63,607 nucleotides of DNA from positions 1 to 63,607 of the forward strand of contig CAZYWK010000013.1 of NCBI GenBank assembly GCA_964651825.1, in the 5' to 3' direction. Positions 51,682 through 59,881 of the stretch are shown piece by piece. Origin of the DNA: Sva-07 sp964651825. Its GTDB lineage: Bacteria; Actinomycetota; Acidimicrobiia; Acidimicrobiales; Ilumatobacteraceae. The position numbers and the translations under genes are program-made. How positions within the stretch are numbered: the first letter of the stretch is position 1; each line of letters starts with the position of its first letter. Below the pieces are notes generated by a model. The model had not been told where the DNA came from and ran no database searches. It worked only from the letters and a program-made list of their open reading frames with translations.

Positions 51682-52383
51682 TCAGTTCCCACCGAGCCCG
51701 CTCAGCGGCAGCCAGTCGAGCGGGGTTCCGGTGCGGATCTCGCCCAGCTCGTCGAGCATCCGGACGATCTGCGCCTGGACGTGATCGGCGAGCTCGAGCT
51801 CGGCGAGCGGTCCGCGCCGCCGGCGGCCGGGCCGGGCCGCCTGGCCGATCTCGACCCGGGCGGTTCGTCCGAGCGGGCTGCTCGTCGACGCCGCGGGGTA
51901 CACCTGCACGCCCGCGGCCGTCGCCGCGCCGACGTGCTCGTGCTTGATGCGGCCGACCTCGCGCAGCGCCGTGGTGGCCTCGGCGCCGAGCACGACGAGC
52001 TCGCCGGCCCGCAGCGCGCCGAACACCTCGTCGGGATGGTCGAGCAGCCCACCGATGCGCCGGCTGAAGGGCCCGAACGGGGCCATGTCGCTCCGCCCGA
52101 CGAACCGTACCGGCCGATCGACCACCTCGCTGATCGCCAGCGCGGTGAAGATCGGCGCCAGCGCGTACCGCCTGGCATTGATCACGACGAGCGCGCCCTT
52201 GCGCCGCGGAAGGTGCTGATCGCCGCCGACGGTGACATTCCAGCGCAGGTGCGACAGCCCGATCAGGCGCCGCACGACGCCGGCATCGCGACCCCAGTCG
52301 TCGACGGTGCCCGCGGGCTCGTCGACGAGGCGCAGCGGCAGTTCCAGCACCCGGCCGACCGCGCCGAGCGGCCCGCCGCTCAT
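51682..52383 (-). CDS. PlsC-like acyltransferase relative without the HX4D motif
   Basis: A 233-aa protein aligned by pattern with 1-acylglycerol-3-phosphate acyltransferases. The strand before the active site (ALVVINARRYALAP, about 64-77) has Ala70 and Leu75 where NHX4D carries His and Asp. FVGRSDMAPFGPFSRRIGG fits motif II, and VVLGAEATTAL replaces the FPEGTRS motif III. It should not be a working acyltransferase. It is coupled by ATGA to the epimerase-like gene upstream. Alternatively, it is an unrelated family. Confidence 0.6.
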   Translation of the reverse strand: MSGGPLGAVGRVLELPLRLVDEPAGTVDDWGRDAGVVRRLIGLSHLRWNVTVGGDQHLPRRKGALVVINARRYALAPIFTALAISEVVDRPVRFVGRSDMAPFGPFSRRIGGLLDHPDEVFGALRAGELVVLGAEATTALREVGRIKHEHVGAATAAGVQVYPAASTSSPLGRTARVEIGQAARPGRRRRGPLAELELADHVQAQIVRMLDELGEIRTGTPLDWLPLSGLGGN

Positions 52384-53351
52384 GCCGCCGCCACCTTCGC
52401 CGGTTGCCGGACGACGCTCGGCCAGCCGTAGAGCTGATCGATCACGTCGGACGTGGTCGACTCTGGCACGACGCCCAGCAGTTCCTCCATCCGGCGGTTG
52501 TCGGCCAGGCGACCGCGGTGGAGCACCTCGGCGACGTGGTCGGGGATGGGCGAGCCGAACAGGTAGCTCACCCGCTTGGCGATCTGCCAGTCGGGGCCGA
52601 TCAGCGGAAGTGGCATGCGCCGGCCCCGGCGCAGGGCTTGGAGGCAGGTGATCGCTCCACTGGCCACGACGTTCACCGGCTGCGACAGCCCCTCGCGGGC
52701 GGCAGCGACGATGGCCCGGGCAGCGTCGCGGTCGGCGATCACGGCGAACGGGGGGTCGGCGAGCACGCTGAACGGGACCACGGGCATGCGCAGCATCCGG
52801 CCGAGCGGCGATGGGACATGACGCCCGAGCACCGGCGCGAGGCGGACCGCACCGATGGGCACCCCGACCCTCGCGCCGACCCGGGCGGCGATGTGTTCGA
52901 TGTCGGCCACGGTGCGACCCCAGTCGGAGGTCGGATCGATCGGCGCCGTCTCGTCGGGCCGGGTGAGCGCGCCGCGCCGGCGGCCGTAGATCTCGACGCC
53001 ACTGCGCACGACCACGTGCTGGAGCGCGGGGCACTCGGCCGCCGCCCCGATGATCGAGGTGGCCGCCTGGTCGGTGAGCGTCCTGGCTACCTTCGTCGAC
53101 GCTCGGGCATCGGGTTCCCACACGCCGACGTGGACCAGCACGTGCGGGTTGAACCGCGTGACGGTTTCGACGATGCGGTCGTGCTGGTCGGGTTCGATGC
53201 GGTGGTACACCGTCTTCTGCAGGCGCCGCCGCGGAGGATCGGCATCGATCCCGGCCAGCGCTCCGACCCACGGCTCGGTTTCGAGCAGGCTCGCCACGAG
53301 GGTGCCGAGCTCGCCTCCCACCCCGCTCACGAACACGCGACGTCCCGCCAT
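52380..53351 (-). CDS. NAD-dependent epimerase/dehydratase (extended SDR)
   Basis: A 323-aa Rossmann protein starting RRVFVSGVGGELGTLVASLL (GxxGxxG). HVLVHVGVWEPDAR and a VVVRSGVEIYG segment follow, where Tyr is kept but the YxxxK Lys is replaced (YGRRRG). VRLAPVLGR matches the usual substrate-site PxN region loosely. It may reduce or isomerise a sugar or sterol-like substrate, or bind one without catalysis. It heads the four-gene minus-strand operon. Confidence 0.8.
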   Translation of the reverse strand: MAGRRVFVSGVGGELGTLVASLLETEPWVGALAGIDADPPRRRLQKTVYHRIEPDQHDRIVETVTRFNPHVLVHVGVWEPDARASTKVARTLTDQAATSIIGAAAECPALQHVVVRSGVEIYGRRRGALTRPDETAPIDPTSDWGRTVADIEHIAARVGARVGVPIGAVRLAPVLGRHVPSPLGRMLRMPVVPFSVLADPPFAVIADRDAARAIVAAAREGLSQPVNVVASGAITCLQALRRGRRMPLPLIGPDWQIAKRVSYLFGSPIPDHVAEVLHRGRLADNRRMEELLGVVPESTTSDVIDQLYGWPSVVRQPAKVAAA

Positions 53352-53394
53352 CGAGGCAACGCTAGCCGTCCATCCACCCCGAACCGGGACCCGT

Positions 53395-53466
53395 GTGAAC
53401 CCCCGTTCACGTTCCCGTCACCCGCAAGGTCCCGGGCTGATGACGATTCGATGACGAAACCGTCAT
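53395..53466. promoter_or_regulatory. Divergent promoter region with two inverted repeats
   Basis: GTGAAC-CCCC-GTTCAC (53395-53410) and ATGACG-AAAC-CGTCAT (53451-53466) are perfect 6-bp inverted repeats in the 211-bp gap between the epimerase-like gene and the M23 peptidase gene. TATGCT follows the second, a possible -10 element towards the peptidase. Either repeat could be an operator. Confidence 0.45.
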
Positions 53467-53562
53467 ATGCTTTCGATCAAGTGATCCGCCACCGACGCCG
53501 ATGATCACTCCGCTGGCCCTGTGGTCGGCCGTGTCCGACACGAAGAACCCCCGCCCACCGTC

Positions 53563-54210
53563 ATGTGCGATTCCCACGTTTCCCGACCTCACCGGTTCAG
53601 TCGGCGCCGCGCCCTGCTCGCGCTCGCCGCCGGTGCCGGCGCGCTGGCGTTCGGTGATGCCCTCGGTGCCGGCGTGGCGTCGGCCGAGCCGATCGACGAC
53701 CCCGGAACGGCCCTCGCCAAGGCCAAGCGGATGCGGATGTCGCCGCGGCCGATCGAACCGGCGCCCGCTGGCAAGTTGATCTTCCCGATGGAGATCCCTG
53801 CGAAGCCCAACATCTACATCCTGAACAACTTCGGCGACTGCCGTCGTCACGAGGGGATCGACATCATGGCGGCCAAGGGCGGCAACCCCGTCTTCGCGGT
53901 GGCCGACGGGGAGCTGACGAAGCGGTACACCGACACCGGCACGGCCGGATGGGGGTGGACGCTGTACGTCGAGTCGACCAACGTCACCTACAAGTACTTC
54001 CACATGGCCGAGGATGAGAACGGCTGGGCGGTGGGCGACAACGTCAAGCTGGGCGACGTGATCGGCTTCGTCGGCAACAGCGGCACCTACGGAGTGGACA
54101 ACTTCCACCTGCACTTCGAGGTGCGACCGAACAACGTGCCGGTCAACCCGTTGCCGCTGATCGACATCCCCGACGACCTGCCGATCGGGCCTCGCAACCC
54201 CAGTTGCTGA
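53563..54210 (+). CDS. Tat-exported M23 (LytM) endopeptidase
   Basis: A 215-aa protein. FSRRRALLALAAGAGALAFG near the N-terminus is a Tat-type signal with cleavage likely near GVASAEP. The M23 domain has HEGIDIMA (HxxxD, zinc) and the second zinc motif FHLHFEV (HxH), with IGFVGNSGTYG before it, so the zinc site looks complete. It should cut peptide bridges in peptidoglycan. It sits 108 bp upstream of the DUF4157 gene on the same strand. Confidence 0.88.
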   Translation: MCDSHVSRPHRFSRRRALLALAAGAGALAFGDALGAGVASAEPIDDPGTALAKAKRMRMSPRPIEPAPAGKLIFPMEIPAKPNIYILNNFGDCRRHEGIDIMAAKGGNPVFAVADGELTKRYTDTGTAGWGWTLYVESTNVTYKYFHMAEDENGWAVGDNVKLGDVIGFVGNSGTYGVDNFHLHFEVRPNNVPVNPLPLIDIPDDLPIGPRNPSC

Positions 54211-54318
54211 GCGTGGCCGGGGGGCGCTCCAGGGCGACCGACGACGCACGCTGAGCGTCGAATCGTGGCCACTCCAAGTGGTAAGTTCGGGTGAGCAAGC
54301 GTTGACGGGAAGGACGAC

Positions 54319-56310
54319 ATGGGCACCGAGCGCATGGTCAAGATGGCGGAATCGCGGGGCACGGTCGACGAGCCGGTCCCGCAACGGGCAGTGCGGCTTC
54401 CGGCCCATGTGCAGCGCGCGCTCGTCGTCGGCAGCTCGAACGACCCTGCCGAGGTGGAGGCCGATCGGGTCGCCGAACAGGTTGTCGGCATGCTCGGCGC
54501 GTCGACGATCCCGGCGATCCCGGAAGGCGGAGTGAGCCGTATCCGGCGGGCGACGGCCCACGGAGCCACCATCGGCGCCGAGGGCGGAGCGGTCGACGCG
54601 GACATCGAGTCGCGGATCCAGTCGAGCCGAGGGAGCGGCACGGCGTTGCCGGCGAATGTCGGCGGCCGGATGCAGGAGGCGTTCGGGGCCGACTTCGGCA
54701 ACGTCCGCATCCACGACGACGCCGAAGCGCACGACCTCAGTCGGTCGATCCAGGCCCGGGCGTTCACCACGCAGCAGGACATCTACCTCGGCAAGGACGC
54801 ACCGTCGCTGGGTTCCCCCGATGGCACGAAACTGCTCGCGCACGAACTGACCCACGTCGTGCAACAGGGAGGCGGAGCCCGCCGCTCGACGATCCGTCGG
54901 GTCACCGCCCCCGCCGATCCTGTGCTGGCCGTCGACCGTAAGAAGAAGGCCCTCGCCGCGCACGCCAAGGACCGCGCCGCGTTGATGAAGTACGTGAAGG
55001 CCGGCGCCAAGTCGTCCGATCGGCGCACCGCCAACGCCTGCGAGTGGATCCTCGACGGTCGCACCAAGCTGTACGCGCTCAGCGCCACCGGCGACAGCGA
55101 CGAGCGGATCGCCCACCTCGGGGAGAGCCGTGCCACCACCGAAACGTGGTTCCCGAAGGGCAACGGCGGTCCCGGCGACCTCAAGTCGGCCGTCGCCGAG
55201 TACAACCACCTCGACCTCGACGACCAGACCAACATCTGCGTCGACACCGACGACGGGCCGAGCACGAACGGTTGGAACGGAGCCGGCTACGTCGCGGTGA
55301 TGTTGGGCGGCGGGAAGATGAAGCAGAGCGCGGTGTACGAAACCCTGCGCCACGAGGTGCAGCACGACGCCGACAAGAACCGCGAGAAGAAGGCCGCCGC
55401 CGTGGCGCTCCCCGGCGATGTCCAGCCCGATGCGGGCGAGCTCGCCAAGTGCTTCGAGGGATACAAGACCGAGTACCGGGCGTACAACTACGAGAACTCG
55501 CGATACATGAAGCTCAGCCCCACGAAGATGGTGGTGAAGTACAACGTCCGATGGACGGAGCGCCAGCTCGAGATCTTCGAGCAGATCCACGACGGGTACT
55601 CGCACACGAAGAAGTTCTGGGACGACAGCTTCGAGACGCAGCCGTGGGCGACCGCGAACGCGCCCGACACGGAGCCCGACGACCCGTCCGACGTGTTCGA
55701 CTATCACAACGACGCCATCGGTGCCCAGTGGAAGGACTCGATCGAGAAGCGCCGGCAGGCACTGGTCGACTACGTGAATCCCGACGACGAGGGGTTCAAC
55801 AAGTACGACTCGATCCGCGTCGACGACTTCTACACGGCGCTCGACGCGATCCCGGTCGGCACCACCTCGACCGACGGCAAGTTGATGAGCTCCCTGAGCT
55901 GGAAGACCGGATTCCTGGGCAAGAAGGACGCCCTGTACATCCTCGAAGAGTCGCCCGACATGCGCAAGAAGATGAAGCGGCACCTCGCCGACGAGGCGTA
56001 CGTCCACGTGTTCAAGTCCCTGTGCACCGTGGCCGGGGTGAAGAAGGCGACGCCCATCCAAGACCTGGGCAAGTCGAGCTCCCCGGTCATCCAGGCGTTC
56101 TCCGAAGCGCTCGAAGCGGTGCCATTGGACACAGCCGACCCGAAGCATGCGACGATCCGCGCGTTGCGCTTCAAGACGGCCAAGCTGTCGAAGAAGGAAG
56201 CGAAGCTCGTGCTCAACCACGATCCGAAGTTGCTGAACAAGCTCGAACGCCACGTCGCCGGCCAGGCGCGCATCGACCTCATGCAGCTCCTGGAGGACTG
56301 CGTCGGATGA
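54319..56310 (+). CDS. DUF4157 protein with a second zinc-metallopeptidase-like domain
   Basis: A 663-aa protein without a signal peptide. The first part is a DUF4157 domain (about 85-185): MQEAFGADFGNVRIHDDAEA, then RAFTTQQDIYLG and LLAHELTHVVQQGG with HELTH at 175-179. DUF4157 is associated with cargo of extracellular contractile injection systems. A second HExxH is at 345-349 in ETLRHEVQHDAD, with E385 (YKTEYRAY) as a candidate third ligand. The rest (about 470-663) is helical. GGAAGGA precedes the ATG. The next gene overlaps by ATGA. Confidence 0.85.
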   Translation: MGTERMVKMAESRGTVDEPVPQRAVRLPAHVQRALVVGSSNDPAEVEADRVAEQVVGMLGASTIPAIPEGGVSRIRRATAHGATIGAEGGAVDADIESRIQSSRGSGTALPANVGGRMQEAFGADFGNVRIHDDAEAHDLSRSIQARAFTTQQDIYLGKDAPSLGSPDGTKLLAHELTHVVQQGGGARRSTIRRVTAPADPVLAVDRKKKALAAHAKDRAALMKYVKAGAKSSDRRTANACEWILDGRTKLYALSATGDSDERIAHLGESRATTETWFPKGNGGPGDLKSAVAEYNHLDLDDQTNICVDTDDGPSTNGWNGAGYVAVMLGGGKMKQSAVYETLRHEVQHDADKNREKKAAAVALPGDVQPDAGELAKCFEGYKTEYRAYNYENSRYMKLSPTKMVVKYNVRWTERQLEIFEQIHDGYSHTKKFWDDSFETQPWATANAPDTEPDDPSDVFDYHNDAIGAQWKDSIEKRRQALVDYVNPDDEGFNKYDSIRVDDFYTALDAIPVGTTSTDGKLMSSLSWKTGFLGKKDALYILEESPDMRKKMKRHLADEAYVHVFKSLCTVAGVKKATPIQDLGKSSSPVIQAFSEALEAVPLDTADPKHATIRALRFKTAKLSKKEAKLVLNHDPKLLNKLERHVAGQARIDLMQLLEDCVG

Positions 56311-57272
56311 GGCGGCCGATCCCGCCGTCGTCCACCCTCTCCACGTCCGGCAACCTGGTGGTGTGGGAGTCGGGTCACCGCGTCGGGGCGATCGACCTGG
56401 GCACGGGATCAGCCGACGGCACCGACATCGACGCCGACGACGTGTTGCTCGTGGCCGTGTCGCCGGCGGGTGGGCGGGTCGCGCTCGTGACGTCCGCTGC
56501 GGTGTCGGTGCTCGATCGCGACGACGGCTGGGGTCACGGCGTCGATCACGAGATCGCCGAGCCGTTCTTCCGGGTGGCGGTCGCCGACTCCGGGTCGGTG
56601 GTCGGGGTGACCGCCCACGACGACGACGCCGAGTCGATCCTCCTGCTGATCGACGGCGACCGCCGCATCGAGCAGGCCCTCGGCAACCGCACCGCGTTCA
56701 CACTGCTCGTCGATGCGGAGCGGCGACGGGTGCTCGTCGCCGGGCAGGAAGGCACCGGCTCGTACCACGGCGGGGGCGACCCGTTCGTGCGGCTGTACGA
56801 ATGGGCGGACGACGAGCCGGAGTGGAACACGCTCTGGGAGGGTCCAGCTCCCGTCGAGTCGGCCAACGGTTGGATCATGCCGCTGACGTTCGGTGACATC
56901 GGTGTCTACGAATCGGAGCGACTGGTCGTCATCTCCCCGGACTCGAACCCTGACGACGTGGGCGCGGTCGACGACGAACTGCAACTCGACCGTCTCGAGA
57001 CGGTGGTCGCGTCGCCTGACGGCGGTCAGCTCGCGTGGTTCTGGAGCAACGGCGACCACGGATGCGTCCGCTCGTCACGGCTCGCCGACCGATCGGTGGT
57101 GGAGCACCCTGACGTCGACGGCATCGGCAGCTTTCCGACGATCGCGGTGAGCGACGATGGAACCGTGACGCTCGTCGACACGGTCCGCCCGTCGACACTG
57201 CGGGTCCGCACGTTCCGTGACGGCGACGTCACCACGGTCACCCGCGATCTGGCCGTGTCGGGAGCCGACTGA
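56307..57272 (+). CDS. Propeller-like protein coupled to the DUF4157 gene
   Basis: A 321-aa soluble protein with repeated beta-blade patterns: VVWESGHRVGAID, VAVSPAGGRVALVTSAAVSV, RVAVADSGSVVGVTAHDDD, VVASPDGGQLAWFW and IAVSDDGTVTLVD. They fit a WD40/YVTN-type propeller. It has no signal peptide, so it is cytoplasmic like its partner. Its ATG lies inside the stop of the DUF4157 gene, which implies fixed stoichiometry. It could be an immunity or chaperone protein for that metallopeptidase-like protein; no direct evidence. Confidence 0.65.
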   Translation: MRRPIPPSSTLSTSGNLVVWESGHRVGAIDLGTGSADGTDIDADDVLLVAVSPAGGRVALVTSAAVSVLDRDDGWGHGVDHEIAEPFFRVAVADSGSVVGVTAHDDDAESILLLIDGDRRIEQALGNRTAFTLLVDAERRRVLVAGQEGTGSYHGGGDPFVRLYEWADDEPEWNTLWEGPAPVESANGWIMPLTFGDIGVYESERLVVISPDSNPDDVGAVDDELQLDRLETVVASPDGGQLAWFWSNGDHGCVRSSRLADRSVVEHPDVDGIGSFPTIAVSDDGTVTLVDTVRPSTLRVRTFRDGDVTTVTRDLAVSGAD

Positions 57273-57287
57273 GCGAGCCCGCCCGCG

Positions 57288-57794
57288 TCAGCGGAGCTCG
57301 TGGGCACGCATGATGGTTTCGCGTGCGAACGGGTCGAGCTGGCGGCCGGCGAGCCGCTCGGTCACCTGGATGGCCTGGGTCGGATCGTCGATCAGGCCGG
57401 CCCAGCGGATGTAGCCACCCATCATCCCGACGATGCGGTCGCCGACCTCGTCGCCGTGCAGGAGCACCTTGGTGCCGTTCTTCAGCAGCTCGCGGATCTC
57501 GGTGTACAGCGACTTCAGGTAGGCATCGAGGTGGTCGTTGTTGAACGGCCGGTGCCGGTACGGCATCTGCTGTTCGTCGTAGTTGTGGAGGTTGTGCGGG
57601 GCGGCGATGATCGAGATGACGCAGCCGAAGCCGTTCTCGCGCAGCCAGATGATCTCCTCTTGGCGACGGACCCGGCGATGGCTGTCGCCGACACCACCCG
57701 GACGCTCGCAGATGGCCAGCTTGTCCTTGAGGATCCAGGTGAAGTTGCGTGGCGTGATGCCGAGCGCCCACTTCCCACGCAGCCGCGATGGCAT
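57288..57794 (-). CDS. Dual-specificity phosphatase-like pseudoenzyme
   Basis: A 168-aa protein with the layout of cysteine phosphatases: FGCVISIIAAPHNL, then YRHRPFNNDHLDAY with the general-acid Asp, and LLKNGTKVLLHGDEVGDRIVG. The P-loop HCX5R reads H113-G-DEVGD-R120, so Cys is Gly and catalysis by the usual mechanism is impossible. It may bind phosphoproteins. ATG at 57794 was chosen. It is convergent with the propeller gene and 49 bp downstream of tilS. Confidence 0.7.
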   Translation of the reverse strand: MPSRLRGKWALGITPRNFTWILKDKLAICERPGGVGDSHRRVRRQEEIIWLRENGFGCVISIIAAPHNLHNYDEQQMPYRHRPFNNDHLDAYLKSLYTEIRELLKNGTKVLLHGDEVGDRIVGMMGGYIRWAGLIDDPTQAIQVTERLAGRQLDPFARETIMRAHELR

Positions 57795-57843
57795 CAGATC
57801 CCGACGCTGACTGTGTGCACAGCTTCCATACCGGGGGGCAAGG

Positions 57844-58716
57844 CTAGCCCGCCAGATCGTCATTCTTCTCGAGTCGGAGCCGTTGGTTCTGCCGGCTCAC
57901 CCGCCGGCCACCACCGGCATCACAACCGCGGGCGGTCCCGGCCGCGACGTCGAGGACCCGGGCCACCGTGGCCGCATCCGGCGGATATCCGTCGCGTCCG
58001 AGCCAACGCCTGACTGCCCGGCGGGCGAGCGGGAGGGGTGCGTCGCGCAGGGCGCGGGCGTCGGTCGGGTCCAGGTCGGCGGCGAGCTCGTCGAGCAGCT
58101 CGTCGTCGTCGCGCAGGAGGCCGGCAGTGCGGGCCAGGATCGTCGCCATGTCGCGGCCCGCAACGTCGTCGAGCAGCGGGAGTACCTCGTGACGCACGCG
58201 ATTGCGGCGGAACCGTGGGTCGTCGTTCGTCGGATCGGTGACGTAGTCCAGCCCTTCCGCTTCGCACAGCGCGATCGTCTCGGCGCGTCGCAGCGCGAGG
58301 ATCGGCTTGGTGGGTCCCGGCCGCATGGCGCTCAGCCCGGTCGCCCCGGAACCCCGGAGCAAGGCCAGCAGCACGGTCTCGGCCTGGTCGTCGGCGGTGT
58401 GGCCCGTGAGGGCGTCGGGCCCCAGGATGCGCCGTCGTGTGTCGCGGGCGCGAGCTTCGAGATTCGGCCCGTCATCGAGGACGACCCGTTCGATCCGGAA
58501 CTCGATGCCGAGGCGCTCGGCGGTGCGACGGGACCGCTGTGCCTCCTGCACGGACGAGGCGCGCAGGCCGTGATCGACGTGGACTGCGGTGACCTCGCAG
58601 CCGGCAGCAACGGCCAGGCGGACGAGGGCGGTGGAGTCGGCGCCTCCGGAGAACCCACAGACCACGGCGGCACCGGCGGGCGGAAACGTCGAGCGGCGGA
58701 GCAGATCGGCGATCAC
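57844..58716 (-). CDS. tilS: tRNA(Ile)-lysidine synthetase
   Basis: A 290-aa PP-loop ATPase that converts C34 of tRNA-Ile(CAU) to lysidine so it reads AUA. The PP-loop SGGADST is at about 24-30, followed by TAVHVDHGLR, TGHTADDQAETVLL and RFRRNRVRHEVLPLL. It is shorter than E. coli TilS, as in other actinobacteria. It lies downstream of a small membrane protein on the same strand. Confidence 0.93.
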   Translation of the reverse strand: MIADLLRRSTFPPAGAAVVCGFSGGADSTALVRLAVAAGCEVTAVHVDHGLRASSVQEAQRSRRTAERLGIEFRIERVVLDDGPNLEARARDTRRRILGPDALTGHTADDQAETVLLALLRGSGATGLSAMRPGPTKPILALRRAETIALCEAEGLDYVTDPTNDDPRFRRNRVRHEVLPLLDDVAGRDMATILARTAGLLRDDDELLDELAADLDPTDARALRDAPLPLARRAVRRWLGRDGYPPDAATVARVLDVAAGTARGCDAGGGRRVSRQNQRLRLEKNDDLAG

Positions 58717-58744
58717 GATGCGACCACCGGGTGACGACTCCGCG

Positions 58745-58906
58745 TCAGAGATCGCTGGACTGGCGCTGGCGCTTCTTCGCGCCCGGCTCGTACTTCTTCG
58801 AGGTGACGGTGGCGAGGTACGAACCGATCAGCAGGACCAGCCCGGCCATGACGAGGAGCGTGACGATGACGCCGATCCACCAGTGCCAGATCTCGGCTGC
58901 GAGCAT
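58745..58906 (-). CDS. Small single-span membrane protein
   Basis: A 53-aa protein: MLAAEIWHWWIGVIVTLLVM then AGLVLLIGSYLATVT, one hydrophobic helix, and a basic cytoplasmic tail KKYEPGAKKRQRQSSDL. It lies between rsrA and tilS, 28 bp before tilS. The pattern (one span plus a Lys/Arg tail) is typical of small actinobacterial membrane proteins. No function known. Confidence 0.55.
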   Translation of the reverse strand: MLAAEIWHWWIGVIVTLLVMAGLVLLIGSYLATVTSKKYEPGAKKRQRQSSDL

Positions 58907-58984
58907 GCCGTGAGGCTACCCGTCACCGTGGCGCGCCGTGAATTTCCCATTCGGGAAGCGCCATCGACGAGGCAGCAACTTGTT

Positions 58985-59251
58985 TCAGCCGATGACGCCG
59001 TCGCCGTCGAAGTCGGTGTCGAAGCACCGCTCGATCCGTGACAGCAGGTCGGCGGGCATCTCGTCGTTGTTGCACTTCTCGGCGATGACCTGTTTCAGCT
59101 CGGCGTGGAAGTCGAAGGCCTGCAAGCAGTCGGTGCACCCGTCGAGATGCTTGCGGATCGCAGTCCGCGCGCCGTCGGACAGTTCGTCGTCGAGGAAGGT
59201 GTCGAGCTCCCTGATCGTTTCTCGGCAGTCCGGTCCGTCACAAATGCTCAC
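58985..59251 (-). CDS. rsrA: Anti-sigma factor of the RsrA type (zinc/thiol redox)
   Basis: An 88-aa protein with the zinc anti-sigma motif HX3CX2C (KHLDGCTDC) and further Cys at the N-terminus (ICDGPDC) and in AEKCNND. RsrA holds SigR inactive until Cys oxidation forms a disulfide. Its ATG overlaps the stop of the sigma factor gene (ATGA). Mycothiol made through MshA (32450-33664) is the reductant in this system in other actinobacteria. Confidence 0.88.
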   Translation of the reverse strand: MSICDGPDCRETIRELDTFLDDELSDGARTAIRKHLDGCTDCLQAFDFHAELKQVIAEKCNNDEMPADLLSRIERCFDTDFDGDGVIG

Positions 59252-59856
59252 GTCAACTCCCGCACCGGAGACTCTGCGTTCGGCGCCGCCACGTCGGCGG
59301 TGACCAGACCTCTCGCCAGTGCGTAGTCGTGCAACGCCTTTTGCATCTGCTTTCTTCCCCGGTGCAGCCGCGACATCACGGTGCCGATGGGGATGTCGAG
59401 CATCTCGGCGATCTCCTTGTACGCGAACCCCTCGACGTCGGCGAGGATCACCGGCAGACGGAAGTTGTCGGGCAGTGCTTCGAGGGCCTGCTTGACCTCG
59501 TCGTCGGGCAGCATCTCCATCAGCGACTCCTCGGCGGAGCGCCCGAGCGCCGCGTCACGGGACGTGTTGATGTGCTTGTAGAGGTACAGGTCCTCGATGT
59601 CACCGAGGTCGGTCTCGTCGGGCCGTCGCTGCTTGGCGCGGTACTTGTTGATGTAGGTGTTCGTCAGGATCCGGAACAGCCACGCCCGCAGGTTGGTGCC
59701 CTCGGTGAAGGTGTGGAAGCTGCGAAACCCCTTGAGGTAGGTCTCCTGCACGAGGTCTTCGGCGTCGGCCCGGTTGCGGGTCATGCGCATCGCCGCGGAG
59801 AAGAGCTGCGGCGCGTACTGCATCGCCTGATCTGCGAAAACCGCCTGGTCGGCCAC
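59248..59856 (-). CDS. sigR: ECF sigma factor SigR/SigH type
   Basis: A 202-aa group IV sigma factor. Region 2 shows RNRADAEDLVQETYLKGFRS and FTEGTNLRAWLFRILTNT, followed by YINKYRAKQRRP. Region 4 has LADVEGFAYKEIAEMLDIP and GTVMSRLHRGRKQMQKAL. The sequence closely resembles SigR of Streptomyces and SigH of mycobacteria, which direct the disulfide-stress response. It forms an operon with rsrA through the ATGA overlap. Confidence 0.92.
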   Translation of the reverse strand: MADQAVFADQAMQYAPQLFSAAMRMTRNRADAEDLVQETYLKGFRSFHTFTEGTNLRAWLFRILTNTYINKYRAKQRRPDETDLGDIEDLYLYKHINTSRDAALGRSAEESLMEMLPDDEVKQALEALPDNFRLPVILADVEGFAYKEIAEMLDIPIGTVMSRLHRGRKQMQKALHDYALARGLVTADVAAPNAESPVRELT

Positions 59857-59881
59857 GGGGCGACCCTACCCGTCGCGATGA

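Noticed and set aside
53563..57272. A full contractile injection system locus
   Set aside because: No sheath, tube, baseplate, spike or AAA genes in the window; only a cargo-like protein is supported.
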